From contig CAYJOD010000037.1 of assembly GCA_964371655.1 (NCBI GenBank), positions 1 to 54,379 on the forward strand: a stretch of DNA of 54,379 nt. The letters run 5' to 3'. The notes under the pieces are model-generated. The model was given only the letters and a program-made list of their open reading frames with translations. It was not told the DNA's origin and did no database searches. Position 1 is the first letter of the stretch. Every line of letters begins with the position of its first letter. Source of the stretch: CAZGSN01 sp964371655. Its GTDB lineage: Bacteria; Desulfobacterota; Binatia; HRBIN30. The position numbers and the translations under genes are program-made. Positions 1 through 8,385 of the stretch are shown in pieces.

Positions 1-14
1 CAGGAGATTGAATC

Positions 15-1526
15 GTGGAACAACGCAGCCTGACGGTGTCGCCGCTCGATCTCGCGGAGGACGTCCTTGGTTTTTTTCGCTGGGGTCGTGTCGCCGGTAA
101 GCTCCTGGTTACCAACGATGCTGGCGACTGGGCCTTGTTGGCCGAGCCCGAGTTTAACGATCTTCTCGCCGGACGCATCGACGGCGCGCACCCACGTTTC
201 GAGGAGCTGCAAGGAAAAGGCTTTCTGCGCGATGGCCTGGATCTCGACGCGCTAGCGGCGAGAATCTCCCAACGCAACCGACATCTGCTCCGCGGGCCAC
301 ACCTGCACGTCGTGACCCTGACCGGGCGCGGCCAGAGGAACAGTGCCTCCGATCAGACCTCCGAGATGGGGGAGATCGACATGAGCCGGGAGACAGCCGA
401 GAAGGTTGTGGATCTGGCGCTACAGAGTACATCCCCGTCGCTGACTTTCGAGCTCCAAGGGCAAGGCGGCGAGCCCTTGCTCAACTTCGATGTGCTCTGC
501 CATCTCGTAGATCAGGCGCGTTCCCGCAACCAACGAGGCGCCGGGAAGACACTGAGCTTCAGCGTGGTCAGCAACTTTTCCGGCATGACGGAGGCGGCCG
601 CTGAGTGGCTGATTGCCAACGATGTGCTGGTGAGTACGAGCCTCGACGGGCCCGCGAGCGTGCACGACTGGAACCGCAAGTGGAAGGGTGGCAGTGCGTA
701 CGCAGAGGTGGTTCGTTGGTTGGAATACTTCAACCGCCGCTATGCGGAGCTCGGGCGTGACCCTGGGCTCTGGCACATCGACGCGCTCATGACCACGACG
801 CGGCGGACCCTCGAAGCTTGGCGGGAGGTGGTAGATGAGTACGTGGCCCGCGGCATGCGTACCATTCACATGCGACCTCTCAATCCCGCCGGCTTCGCGC
901 CCGACGTGTGGGCGACGATCGGCTACAGCGCGGAAGAGTACCTCGACGTCTATCGGCAGGCGCTCGACTACATCGTCGATCTGAACCGGCGGGGCGTCGA
1001 GATCACGGAGCGCATGGCCGCAGCCTTCCTGACCAAGATCCTGGGGTCGGAGGATTCTGGGGTCGTCGACATCCAGTCTCCGTGCGGAGCTGGAACCGCT
1101 GAGGTCGCGTACAACTTCGATGGGCGCGTCTTCCCCAGCGACGAGGCGCGCGTGGTGGACGCGATGGGCGATCCGCTGTTCGAGCTCGGCCAGGCCGGAA
1201 GCCTCACCATCCCCGATCTGCTGCGCCACCCGACGGTGCGTGCCCTGGCGGCGTCGTCGCTGCTTGATGCCCAGCCGATGTGTGCGGACTGCTGGAACAA
1301 ACCGTTCTGCGGCGTCTCGCCTGTCTATAACTTCATTACTCAGGGGGACCTGTTTGCGCAGCGGCCGCATTCCTTCAAGTGCAAGGAACACATGGCGGTG
1401 TCAGCGAAGATGTTCGAGATGCTTGCCAACCAGAGCGACTCGGCGACTGTGGAAATCCTCAAGCGCTGGGCGACGATCAATCCCCGTCTCGGCAGTGACG
1501 CGCGGGCCTCGAAGGAGGCGCCATGA
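15..1526 (+). CDS. HxsB-like radical-SAM/SPASM maturase homologue lacking the [4Fe-4S] cysteines
   Basis: A 503-residue protein with the architecture of HxsB, the maturase of His-Xaa-Ser peptide systems: an N-terminal recognition-like region (about 15-95), a radical-SAM barrel with GGEP (151-154), and a C-terminal SPASM-like region (SPCGAG, MCADC, FCGV, FKCKEH). Where the family has CxxxCxxC, residues 106, 110 and 113 read Gly, Ser and Asp in otherwise alignable sequence (LTGRGQRNSASDQTS). The codons GGC and AGT are each one base from a Cys codon. A 6-base duplication (CAAGGG CAAGGC) adds two residues just before GGEP. Several SPASM cysteines are also replaced (FPSDEAR, GVSPVYNF). The frame is intact, so it looks like a non-catalytic paralogue or scaffold rather than debris. 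GTG start after CAGGAG. The HxsB assignment is from recalled family sequence, not a search. Any partners lie upstream, outside the window. Confidence 0.75.
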   Translation: MEQRSLTVSPLDLAEDVLGFFRWGRVAGKLLVTNDAGDWALLAEPEFNDLLAGRIDGAHPRFEELQGKGFLRDGLDLDALAARISQRNRHLLRGPHLHVVTLTGRGQRNSASDQTSEMGEIDMSRETAEKVVDLALQSTSPSLTFELQGQGGEPLLNFDVLCHLVDQARSRNQRGAGKTLSFSVVSNFSGMTEAAAEWLIANDVLVSTSLDGPASVHDWNRKWKGGSAYAEVVRWLEYFNRRYAELGRDPGLWHIDALMTTTRRTLEAWREVVDEYVARGMRTIHMRPLNPAGFAPDVWATIGYSAEEYLDVYRQALDYIVDLNRRGVEITERMAAAFLTKILGSEDSGVVDIQSPCGAGTAEVAYNFDGRVFPSDEARVVDAMGDPLFELGQAGSLTIPDLLRHPTVRALAASSLLDAQPMCADCWNKPFCGVSPVYNFITQGDLFAQRPHSFKCKEHMAVSAKMFEMLANQSDSATVEILKRWATINPRLGSDARASKEAP

Positions 1527-1570
1527 AAGGCGCCCACACGTCGACGCTTGCGGTTGCGATGTACCGTTGA
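1523..1570 (+). other. 15-codon ORF coupled to the HxsB-like gene (possible decayed next gene)
   Basis: An ATG overlaps the stop of the preceding gene (ATGA) and sits behind a strong AAGGAGG site, so translation would be coupled. It encodes only MKGAHTSTLAVAMYR before a stop. HxsB genes are normally followed by hxsC, so this may be the 5' end of a broken downstream gene or a genuine micropeptide (it contains one His-Xaa-Ser triplet, HTS, possibly by chance). I recognise nothing else between it and position 1740. Confidence 0.3.
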
Positions 1571-1740
1571 CCGCGGGCCACGACTTCGACACGCGCAGCT
1601 CCCTATTGGCCGTCTCCGCGGTGGCCGATCGCTGTCGGTAGATCAGCTTGGCTGCGCGCCTCGACAGGCGTTTCTGGCATGCGATGGCCAGTTCGTCGGA
1701 GCGCGGAAAGTCATCGGAGTGATGCTGGTCGTTCAGCTTG

Positions 1741-1945
1741 GAAACCTCAGTTGAACCGCCAAATCGCGATCAGTCTCGTAGATCGCGCCCTTCGAGACGC
1801 GGCCTGAGACGACGACCGCTCCTCAGGGCGAACGGGAAGAATTGATGCAACTGTCGTTACACCGTTTGCCCTGAGGAGGCGCCTTCTCTTGGCGCCGTCT
1901 CGAAGGGTGCACCTGTCACTGCAGAGCACAATCGAAGTTTTCGGG
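1741..1945. repeat. TIR element, CCCGAAAAC family, copy 1
   Basis: About 205 bp. The right end (1924-1945) read on the minus strand begins CCCGAAAACTTCGATTGTGC, and the left end reads GAAACCTCAGTTGAACC, so the ends are imperfect terminal inverted repeats. Inside are two inverted halves (CTTCGAGACGCGGCC... and CCCTGAGGAGGCGCC...TCTCGAAGGG). The first ~165 bp closely match 46896-47060. The right end touches the stop codon of the radical-SAM gene at 1947. Confidence 0.75.
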
Positions 1946-1946
1946 T

Positions 1947-3029
1947 TCAGTTGGCGAGATAAAGAATGCAGCAGCCCGGGCAGATGGGCATGAGCTTCTC
2001 CTTCTGCATGTGCGCGCGTAGCTTGCGGTAGCCTTCGCCGTTCCATAGCGCGGCGAAACTGTGCTCGTGGAGGTTGCCCATAACCAGATCGTAGAACACG
2101 TGACACGGTGCCAGCTCGCCGCTGGCGGTGATGTCGGCGGCGAGCCAGGGTACGCAGCAACCCGTGTACGTGTCGGCCATTTTATCCCAGCGCGCCCCGC
2201 AGTAAGCGTCGAGGCTTTCCGCCGTGAGCGTCGGCGGCAAGAACTGCACCGTCTTCCCCAGAGCCTGCAGGTGCTCACGCACGCGCTGCGCCTGACGCGC
2301 CAGCTCTCCCGTGTCGATGCCGGTGAAGTCGTCGGGTGCACGCAGTAACGCGCGCCAGTAGCGCTCGTTGGTGAGCCCGAACTCCGAGCGCAGCAGCCGC
2401 GCGTAGGCGGCGCCCATCTCCGCTGTGACGTAGTTCTGCATCTGGATCGTGACCACACTGATGGGCCCGAGGTCGAGGTCATGCAGGAACAGTTGCTCGA
2501 GCGCAGCGTGATTCTCCGGCGTGATCGTGTAGATGACGCCAATCCACGGCGTATTCTTCCCAGCCGCGCGCTTTTCGCGCTGCAGGGCCGCGATACCCGC
2601 CATCGCCTCGTCGTAACTGCCGGTGCCGCGCTGGCGGTCGCTGATGTCGCGCGGTCCGTCGAGCGATACGCGCACAAAGTCGAAACCCGAGTCGACCAGC
2701 ATCGCCGCGTGCTTGCGCAAAAGCGTGCCGTTTGTCGGCGTGTCGATGTAGGAGCCGGCGCGCTTCACCGTTCGCACCAGCTCTTCGAGGCCCGGGTACA
2801 TCAGCGGCTCGCCGCCGAAGAGGCTGTACATGGGCTGTGCTGGCTCGAGCTCGCGGATAACGCGCTTCGCCAATTCCAAGTCGAGCACCGACGCCTTGCG
2901 CAGACCATCGGGTCGCGCGTAGATGCCCGTCTCGCCCCACTCGTAACACATCTTGCAACGCAGATTGCAGGCATCCGTGACCTGCAGCGAAATGCTCTTG
3001 GGTAACTCCTGCGCGCTTTGCGTGTTCAT
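1947..3029 (-). CDS. Radical SAM/SPASM domain protein
   Basis: A 360-residue radical-SAM enzyme with an intact cluster motif CNLRCKMC (about residues 21-28), a GGEP SAM-binding motif (about 72-75) and a C-terminal SPASM-type cysteine region (CGARW, TGCCVPW, APCHVFYD, CPGCC) that would bind auxiliary Fe-S clusters. Such proteins usually modify peptides or install crosslinks or thioethers; the substrate here is unknown. It is convergent with the cysteine-less HxsB-like gene. ATG start with an AAAGG-like site about 8 bases upstream. The reading frame ends where a dispersed repeat begins: the TGA stop lies directly beside the element terminus, so the native C-terminus may have been trimmed or redefined by the insertion. 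Confidence 0.8.
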   Translation of the reverse strand: MNTQSAQELPKSISLQVTDACNLRCKMCYEWGETGIYARPDGLRKASVLDLELAKRVIRELEPAQPMYSLFGGEPLMYPGLEELVRTVKRAGSYIDTPTNGTLLRKHAAMLVDSGFDFVRVSLDGPRDISDRQRGTGSYDEAMAGIAALQREKRAAGKNTPWIGVIYTITPENHAALEQLFLHDLDLGPISVVTIQMQNYVTAEMGAAYARLLRSEFGLTNERYWRALLRAPDDFTGIDTGELARQAQRVREHLQALGKTVQFLPPTLTAESLDAYCGARWDKMADTYTGCCVPWLAADITASGELAPCHVFYDLVMGNLHEHSFAALWNGEGYRKLRAHMQKEKLMPICPGCCILYLAN

Positions 3030-3527
3030 GAGCGGAGCCTTTCGAACTGAGAGTAAATTTTAGATCTTCGTCGCTTGGCCATCGTCCTCAAAGAATACCA
3101 TCTGCCGGCAACACCACAATCGATGGATGATACCTGCACGAAGTAGCGGCGCACGGCTGCGCGCCCGGAATGGGCGAGAGACACCTTCGTCGCCGCCGCT
3201 GCGCGACTATGGCGCTAGAAGATCGTCCTTAGCAGCATGGTGAGAGAGGGCGGACAGCGTAGGTGCATGGCTTGCCGTGCCGTGCATCTACGGAAGCACG
3301 CACCCGCTGACCGCTTGCTTACGCGCGCGCCTCTGCCATGGCGAAATCCTGCTGATCGCGACCTGAGCCGCGACCGTAAGGGAGCGGTGATTCGTGGGAT
3401 CTCCCACACCCTGACCTCTGTCAGCGACTTTGCCGTGGCCCTGGTGTCGATTCAGGACTTGGTTGCCTTCGCTTCGGGGGTATGGTTGTTCTCGAAGATG
3501 GCTCGTGGAAATGGGCAGGAGAGGGCG
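3030..3527. other. Intergenic region between the radical-SAM and EF-hand protein genes
   Basis: This is a 498-base gap between divergent genes. Positions 3030-3283 hold no convincing gene. Positions 3284-3403 are a 120-bp dispersed repeat (listed separately). The rest should contain the promoter of the gene at 3528; no clear -35/-10 pair was recognised. Confidence 0.5.
3284..3403 (+). repeat. 120-bp dispersed repeat containing the 8-copy core (copy A)
   Basis: Starts GCATCTACGGAAGC, passes through CCGCTTGCTTACGCGCGCG and ends with the core GCGACCGTAAGGGAGCGGTG and GGGATCTC. The same 120-bp layout recurs at 23870-23989. The last ~39 bp alone occur at six further intergenic sites. Confidence 0.8.
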
Positions 3528-4274
3528 ATGGAAAAACTGATTGGGACCCTGGCTCTGCTGACGGTGCTCGCGCCGATTGCCGCGCGGGCTGTAGCCTGTC
3601 CGGGAGACTGTAATTTCGACGGCCGGGTTACAGCCGAAGAAATCGTTTTGGGCTCCCGGGTCTATGCGCATCTCGCGAACCCGGATGCCTGTGCCGCCGC
3701 CGACGTCGACGGTAACAACAGCGTGAGCGTCGCGGAGCTGGTGGACGCGGCCAACGCCGCGCTCGTGGGCTGCCCGTACGCGCCGCTGCCGCGCCCCGAG
3801 CCGGTTGAGGGTTGCACAAACGGATTCCTCGCCGGCACCTTCTCCAATCTCGAGGATACGAACCTGACGACGACGCCACTCGAGCTCGCGCGGGGCCAGG
3901 GCAGGGTTCACAGCCTCCCCTTCCCCGACAGCACCCCCGGCTTCTTTCTGACCGCAACGTTATCGTCGTGTCCACAGGGGGCGCTCAGCCGCATCGTCAA
4001 CTTCGATGTGCACACGCGTCACACCCTCATTCCCGGCGACTACTTCGTCGATGACGCGGACGTGCACTTCACGTACGCCGAGGCGCAAGGTGGTCCATCC
4101 GCCTTCGTGCATGGATGGAGAGCCGTTGATGGCGTCGTCGTCATCGATGAGCTCGCCGGTGAGTCCGTCGTCTTCCATGTCGTCGGCGCGGCAATGGTTC
4201 CGGACAACCAAGGCGGCCCCACCGGGATCTTCACCGTACTCGCCAACGGCGGTGTCGATCAGCTGACGCCGTAG
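3528..4274 (+). CDS. Secreted protein with a dockerin-like EF-hand pair
   Basis: A 248-residue exported protein of unknown function. ATG at 3528 is chosen because GGAGAG lies just upstream and a clean signal peptide follows (charged MEK, then hydrophobic LIGTLALLTVLAPIAARAVA). After it come two calcium-loop sequences, DCNFDGRVTAEE and DVDGNNSVSVAE, arranged like a dockerin or EF-hand pair, then a beta-rich domain of about 170 residues that I do not recognise. The link contains RPEPVEG, encoded by a sequence resembling a common dispersed repeat (core GAGCC-GT-GAGG), so part of the hinge may be repeat-derived. The two larger surface proteins at 24610 and 27058 share the EF-hand-type opening. 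Confidence 0.7.
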   Translation: MEKLIGTLALLTVLAPIAARAVACPGDCNFDGRVTAEEIVLGSRVYAHLANPDACAAADVDGNNSVSVAELVDAANAALVGCPYAPLPRPEPVEGCTNGFLAGTFSNLEDTNLTTTPLELARGQGRVHSLPFPDSTPGFFLTATLSSCPQGALSRIVNFDVHTRHTLIPGDYFVDDADVHFTYAEAQGGPSAFVHGWRAVDGVVVIDELAGESVVFHVVGAAMVPDNQGGPTGIFTVLANGGVDQLTP

Positions 4275-4330
4275 CGCGTCACCCCGGAGATCAGACCATG
4301 GTGGGGCAATTCCTTCACAGCCATTGAGCT

Positions 4331-5836
4331 TCAGAACCCGAAGGTCACGAATTGAGGGTGCTGCTCGGCGTAGGTGCGGCCGAACTCGAGTTGGGTTTCG
4401 CTGTGCGAATGGATTTCGAGAAACGGTTCGCCGCGGCGCACCACGTCTCCGATCGTGTGCAGCAGGCGCACCCCGGCGCCGACGTTGGCTGGCGCTCCGG
4501 CGCGTTTGGCGATGCGGGCGACCTCCCAGCAATCGATTTCGTGCACGAACCCGTCGCTGGGTGACGGCACGATGCAGCGGTAGGGCGCTGGCGCTGGAAA
4601 ATCACGCGCGCCTTGCGCGGCGATGATCTCGTGGAACTTGCGCGCCGCGGCGCCCGAATCGAGCGTCTGTTGCGCGGCGTGGTAGCCGCCGCCTTCCGGC
4701 ACCGCCCCCACCATCTCGAGAAGACGCGCGGCCAGGTACAAAGACTTCTCGCGTAGCGGCGTCGACGCACCGGGCTGGCGTTCGAGGACCGCGAGGACAT
4801 CGAGTGCTTCCAGGCGCGGACCGACCCCCCAACCGATCGGGCCATAGGCATCGGTGACCACCACGCATAGGTTGAGATCGATCTCCTTCGCCACCGCATT
4901 AAACAGCGCCGTGAGTTGCAGGGCGGCGTCCTGGGTGTGGATTTTCGCGGTTGGACCGACGGGGATGTCGATGAGGGTATGCGTCGCACCCGCGGTCTTC
5001 TTCTTCGACAGGATCGAGGCGACCATCTGCACTTCGGTGTCGATCTCCATCGGCCGTTCGACGGTGATCAGGATATCGTCTGCCGGCGCCAGATCGAGCG
5101 CCCCGCCCCAGGCGATACAGGCTCCGACCTTGTCGACCACGTCGTGTAAGCGTTTGGGTTCGAGTGCGACGTCGGCGAGCACGCCCATCGTATCCGCGGT
5201 CCCGGCTGGACTGGTGATCGCGCGCGACGAGGTCTTCGGCACCACCACCCCGAGGGCCGCCAGGATCGGAACGATGATCATCGTGGTGCGGTTACCCGGG
5301 ATGCCGCCGACGCAGTGCTTGTCGGCGATCGGGCCCGGCCCGAAATCCAAACGCGAGCCGGCGGCGATCATCGCCCGCGTCAGGTCGACGATCTCGGTGA
5401 GGTCGAGTGTCTTGAGAGCGCACGCGAGCACGAACATCGACAGCTCGACCTTCGAGTAGCGGTGGCCGACGACGTCGCGCAGGATGGCATCGAAACCGGC
5501 GCGCTCGAGACGCTCGCCCTGGAGCTTGCGACGGATCAGATCGACGCTGCGCAACGGCGGTGCGATCGTGGCGCGAACTTCCGTGCCCTCGGCAAGCCCG
5601 ATGTCGCGGGCGGCGACTTCGGAAAGACCGATCTCATCCGGCCGCACCAGGGCATCGCGACAGAAGTTCAGGATGCCGGTAACCTCGTGTTCTTCACCTG
5701 TCGTCGGATGGCGGCCGACGACGCGCACACGGTCGAGGGGCCGGAACCCAAGATTGCCGGCGCGTACCGCCGCTTCATCGATGAAGACGACGTGCTCGCT
5801 GAGGGTATCGATCGACAGATGCCGCAGACGAAACAC
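4331..5836 (-). CDS. deoA: AMP/thymidine phosphorylase family protein
   Basis: A 501-residue member of the nucleoside-phosphorylase class that includes archaeal AMP phosphorylase and the long bacterial 'thymidine phosphorylase' proteins. It would cleave a nucleoside or NMP with phosphate to give the base and ribose 1-phosphate or ribose 1,5-bisphosphate. Visible motifs: an N-terminal extension of about 90 residues typical of the long form, the phosphate/substrate loop KHCVGGIPGNRT (173-184), and KTSSRAITSPAGTADTM (201-217). It is about 60 residues longer than classical DeoA, favouring the AMP-phosphorylase-like branch. GTG start behind GGAGAGG. The MBL RNase-like and PRPP-synthetase-like genes follow upstream on the same strand, a neighbourhood I recall from other proteobacteria. 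Substrate (dThd or AMP) cannot be decided from sequence alone. Confidence 0.85.
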   Translation of the reverse strand: MFRLRHLSIDTLSEHVVFIDEAAVRAGNLGFRPLDRVRVVGRHPTTGEEHEVTGILNFCRDALVRPDEIGLSEVAARDIGLAEGTEVRATIAPPLRSVDLIRRKLQGERLERAGFDAILRDVVGHRYSKVELSMFVLACALKTLDLTEIVDLTRAMIAAGSRLDFGPGPIADKHCVGGIPGNRTTMIIVPILAALGVVVPKTSSRAITSPAGTADTMGVLADVALEPKRLHDVVDKVGACIAWGGALDLAPADDILITVERPMEIDTEVQMVASILSKKKTAGATHTLIDIPVGPTAKIHTQDAALQLTALFNAVAKEIDLNLCVVVTDAYGPIGWGVGPRLEALDVLAVLERQPGASTPLREKSLYLAARLLEMVGAVPEGGGYHAAQQTLDSGAAARKFHEIIAAQGARDFPAPAPYRCIVPSPSDGFVHEIDCWEVARIAKRAGAPANVGAGVRLLHTIGDVVRRGEPFLEIHSHSETQLEFGRTYAEQHPQFVTFGF

Positions 5837-5905
5837 GCCTCTCCGCTACCGTGCCCGCTGCGGCGGCGCAAGTCGCGGCGGCGAGATCGGGGCAAGGCTA
5901 TCGCG

Positions 5906-5942
5906 GAGCCGCGACCGTAAGGGAGCGGTGATTCATGGGCTA
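5906..5942 (+). repeat. 8-copy intergenic repeat, copy B
   Basis: Core GCGACCGTAAGGGAGCGGTG followed by ATTCATGGG. It lies between the phosphorylase start and the TIR element at 5963. Confidence 0.8.
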
Positions 5943-5962
5943 TGCCGCAGCGGTCGACTGAA

Positions 5963-6151
5963 CCCAAACACATCGATTGGAACCACGGATTTCACGGATG
6001 GGCACGGATATGAAGAGGAAACACCTTCGTTCGGATCGGAAGAATTTGTCCGCCAGGCTTCTGTGTCACGGTCCCTCTGCAAGTTGTTGTAGTTGTTCTT
6101 CCTTATCCGTGTTGATCCGTGGAATCCGTGGTCCCAACTGAGTTTTTCGGG
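5963..6151. repeat. TIR element, CCCGAAAAC family, copy 2
   Basis: A 189-bp inverted-repeat element. Left arm CCCAAACACATCGATTGG then AACCACGGATTTCACGGAT; the right arm is its imperfect complement, ending CAACTGAGTTTTTCGGG. Arms are about 46 bp; the centre (about 95 bp) is AT-richer and unpaired. Followed by a purine run of GAAAACTGA-type repeats to about 6190. Confidence 0.8.
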
Positions 6152-6210
6152 CTGAAAACTGAAAACTGAGAACTGAAAACCGTAAACTGTGCGAGACGCT
6201 CTCCGCCCCT

Positions 6211-7647
6211 TCAATCGAGCCGGACCTGCTCGAGGTACTGCGGTACGACCGCGGTCCAACCGAGCTGCTTTTCGATCGCGTCGTGCAGTGCCGTCGACGC
6301 GGCGAGCTCGCCGTGCACGACAAAGGCCGTATCCGGAGCGTGCGGCGCGGTTCGCAACCAGCCGATGATCTCGCGCTGGTCGGCGTGTACCGAGAAGGCC
6401 GGAACGTTCACCACCTCGGCGCGCACGGCGACGTAACGCCCGAGCATCTTGAGGCTACGCGAGCCTTCGAGCAGCAGCCGCCCGCGCGTGCCTTCCGCCT
6501 GGAAGCCGACGAGAATGACCGTGTTCTTCGGATCGGGCAGACGCCTGGTGAGGTGGTGCAGCACGCGACCACCGGTGGCCATGCCGGAGGCGGAGATGAT
6601 GATCGCCGGTCCCGGGTCGTCGTTGATCGCCATCGACGCCTCGACCGTGCGGGTTTCGATCAAATGGCCCGGATCAAACGGATCGCCGCCGTCTTGCACC
6701 TCTGGGTTGAGGCCGACGGCGTGCTCCTGCAGCGCCTCGCGGTACACGCCCAGGGTTTCAATGGCCATCGGGCTGTCGACGTAGACGGGCAGCTTCGGCA
6801 CGCGGCCGTCGCGCATCAGTCGCCGCAGGTGGAAGAGGATCACCTCGGTTCGATCCACGGCAAACGACGGGATTACCACCAGACCGCCGCGCTCGGCCGT
6901 GCGCGTGATCGCCTCTTCGAAACGCTGCAGCGATTCGACATCCTCGTGTTGGCGATCGCCGTAGGTCGACTCGACAACAACCAGATCGGCCGCGGGTAAC
7001 GGTGCCGGGGCGCGCAACACCGGGTGCAGCGGACGCCCGAGGTCGCCGCTGAACGCGATGGTTCGCTTCGGTGCATCGCTGAGCTCGATCGTGATCGCGG
7101 CGGAACCCAGGATGTGACCATTCGGCCGCCAGGTTGCGCGCACGCCGGCAGCGACCTCGATGGGTGCATCGAAAGGCACCGGCCGCAACGAACCCAGGGC
7201 GCGCCGCGCATCGTCCTCGGTGTACAGCGGCAGCGCCGGAGCGTGCTTCGAGAAGCCGCGCCGGTTGGCATAGGCGGCATCTTCTTCCTGTACGTGGCCG
7301 CTGTCCGGCAGCAGGATGCGGCACAGAGTCACCGTGCCCGCGGTTGCATACACGTCGCCGCGAAAGCCGTTGCGTACGAGCGCCGGGATGTAACCGCTGT
7401 GATCGAGGTGCGCGTGCGTCAGCAGCACCGCATCGATGCTCGCTGGTTCCACGGGGAAGGCTTGCCAGTTACGCAGCCGCAGCTCTTTGAGACCCTGGAA
7501 CAAGCCGCAATCAATGAGCACACGAGCGCGCGGCGTATCGAGGAGAAAGCGGCTGCCGGTCACTGTCCTCGTAGCGCCGAGAAAGCGCAACATCGGGACC
7601 GCCGGTCGCGCCGGCGTCGCTGCCGCCTTTGTTTTCTGTCTCGCCAT
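6211..7647 (-). CDS. Metallo-beta-lactamase/beta-CASP RNA-processing exonuclease-like protein
   Basis: A 478-residue MBL-fold protein of the YSH1/CPSF-like group. Metal-binding HAHLDH is at residues 78-83, and later motifs include PNGHILGSAA, FSGDLG, SASGMATGGRVLHH, GFQAEGTRGRLL and FSVHAD, giving a complete MBL, beta-CASP and RMMBL layout. The family cleaves RNA, endo- or 5'-exonucleolytically, using two zinc ions. The ATG at 7647 is chosen because the MBL domain begins 15-20 residues later and AGGAG lies upstream. The open frame extends further upstream, but only through repeat DNA. It sits between phosphorylase and PRPP-synthetase-like genes, so a role in RNA turnover feeding nucleotide salvage is plausible inference. 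Confidence 0.85.
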   Translation of the reverse strand: MARQKTKAAATPARPAVPMLRFLGATRTVTGSRFLLDTPRARVLIDCGLFQGLKELRLRNWQAFPVEPASIDAVLLTHAHLDHSGYIPALVRNGFRGDVYATAGTVTLCRILLPDSGHVQEEDAAYANRRGFSKHAPALPLYTEDDARRALGSLRPVPFDAPIEVAAGVRATWRPNGHILGSAAITIELSDAPKRTIAFSGDLGRPLHPVLRAPAPLPAADLVVVESTYGDRQHEDVESLQRFEEAITRTAERGGLVVIPSFAVDRTEVILFHLRRLMRDGRVPKLPVYVDSPMAIETLGVYREALQEHAVGLNPEVQDGGDPFDPGHLIETRTVEASMAINDDPGPAIIISASGMATGGRVLHHLTRRLPDPKNTVILVGFQAEGTRGRLLLEGSRSLKMLGRYVAVRAEVVNVPAFSVHADQREIIGWLRTAPHAPDTAFVVHGELAASTALHDAIEKQLGWTAVVPQYLEQVRLD

Positions 7648-7821
7648 TCGCCTGAGACCTCTCCTAGCGGCGTGGTCTGTCGCTGTCATCCAGGGTGAAG
7701 GGCCCTGCTGAGCCGAATGCCCCTCCGACCGCGGTCGGCTGCAGCACGATGCAGACGTGAAGCTCCGATCATAGCGCGGGTTGACGCCCGCACCCCAACG
7801 ATCGATCTGAGATCTCCAGGG

Positions 7822-7922
7822 AATGTCATTCCGAGCCATCGCACTTCCGTGGCGAGGAATCTTCCGGCGCCGCCGTCTTCCGACATTCCACTGCAGATCC
7901 CTCGCTCTCGCTCGGGATGACC
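7822..7922. repeat. Hairpin-type intergenic repeat
   Basis: Imperfect inverted repeat: GTCATTCCGAGCCATCG...GAGGAATCTTCC on the left against GATCCCTCGCTCTCGCTCGG...GATGACC on the right. It fills most of the 318-base gap 7648-7965; nothing else is recognised there. Confidence 0.5.
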
Positions 7923-7965
7923 GTTTGGGGCTGCCATGAAATTCGCGTTCCGACAAGAGTCCGAA

Positions 7966-8385
7966 CTAGCCCTCGACGGGCTCAAGACGGACTGGGACTG
8001 CTCGGCACCGCTCCATACCTCCGGTAATGAAGCGCACCCAGCGATCTGCAATCCCGTACTTCTCGCGAAGGAGACGGTGGACTCGCTGGTGTGACTCCGG
8101 ATCCGGCATGGCGCGGTACTGTCGCGTCTTGCCGCCGCGCTCGATCGTGACAATCGGATCGATCGCAAGCCGACGGATCCATGCCGTGTCGGCGTCGCCG
8201 TGGTGAAGCCACGAGTAATGCCCCTCATCAACAATCCAAAGTCGCGCCCTCTTCACCTCACCTGCCTCAGTCCACTTGTGAAGAACGATGACCTCGCGAC
8301 CAACTTCGATCAGTGCCCAGTGCGCGGCGACGTAAGCCACACCGAGGCCGAGCACGATTGCTACGGAGACCAAGACGCGCTTCAT
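7966..8385 (-). CDS. Small membrane-anchored protein, possibly DUF385/nitroreductase-like
   Basis: 139 residues: an N-terminal membrane anchor (KRVLVSVAIVLGLGVAYVAA) and a soluble domain with WIVDEGHYSWLHHGDADTAW and a later stretch on glycation-type 'IERGGKTRQYRA'. The pattern recalls the split-barrel, deazaflavin-dependent nitroreductase-like (DUF385) group, but I am not sure. The start at 8385 has GGGAG upstream and gives the natural anchor. The last codons (RLEPVEG) correspond to a widespread dispersed repeat core at 7974-7994, so the C-terminus seems to run into repeat DNA. Confidence 0.55.
   Translation of the reverse strand: MKRVLVSVAIVLGLGVAYVAAHWALIEVGREVIVLHKWTEAGEVKRARLWIVDEGHYSWLHHGDADTAWIRRLAIDPIVTIERGGKTRQYRAMPDPESHQRVHRLLREKYGIADRWVRFITGGMERCRAVPVRLEPVEG

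Noticed and set aside
1747..2160. Minus-strand frame overlapping the end of the radical-SAM gene
   Set aside because: It reads repeat DNA in one half and the supported gene out of frame in the other.
5963..6151. Repeated CACGGAT units as a CRISPR array
   Set aside because: Units are variable, lack spacers of uniform length, and form two complementary arms.
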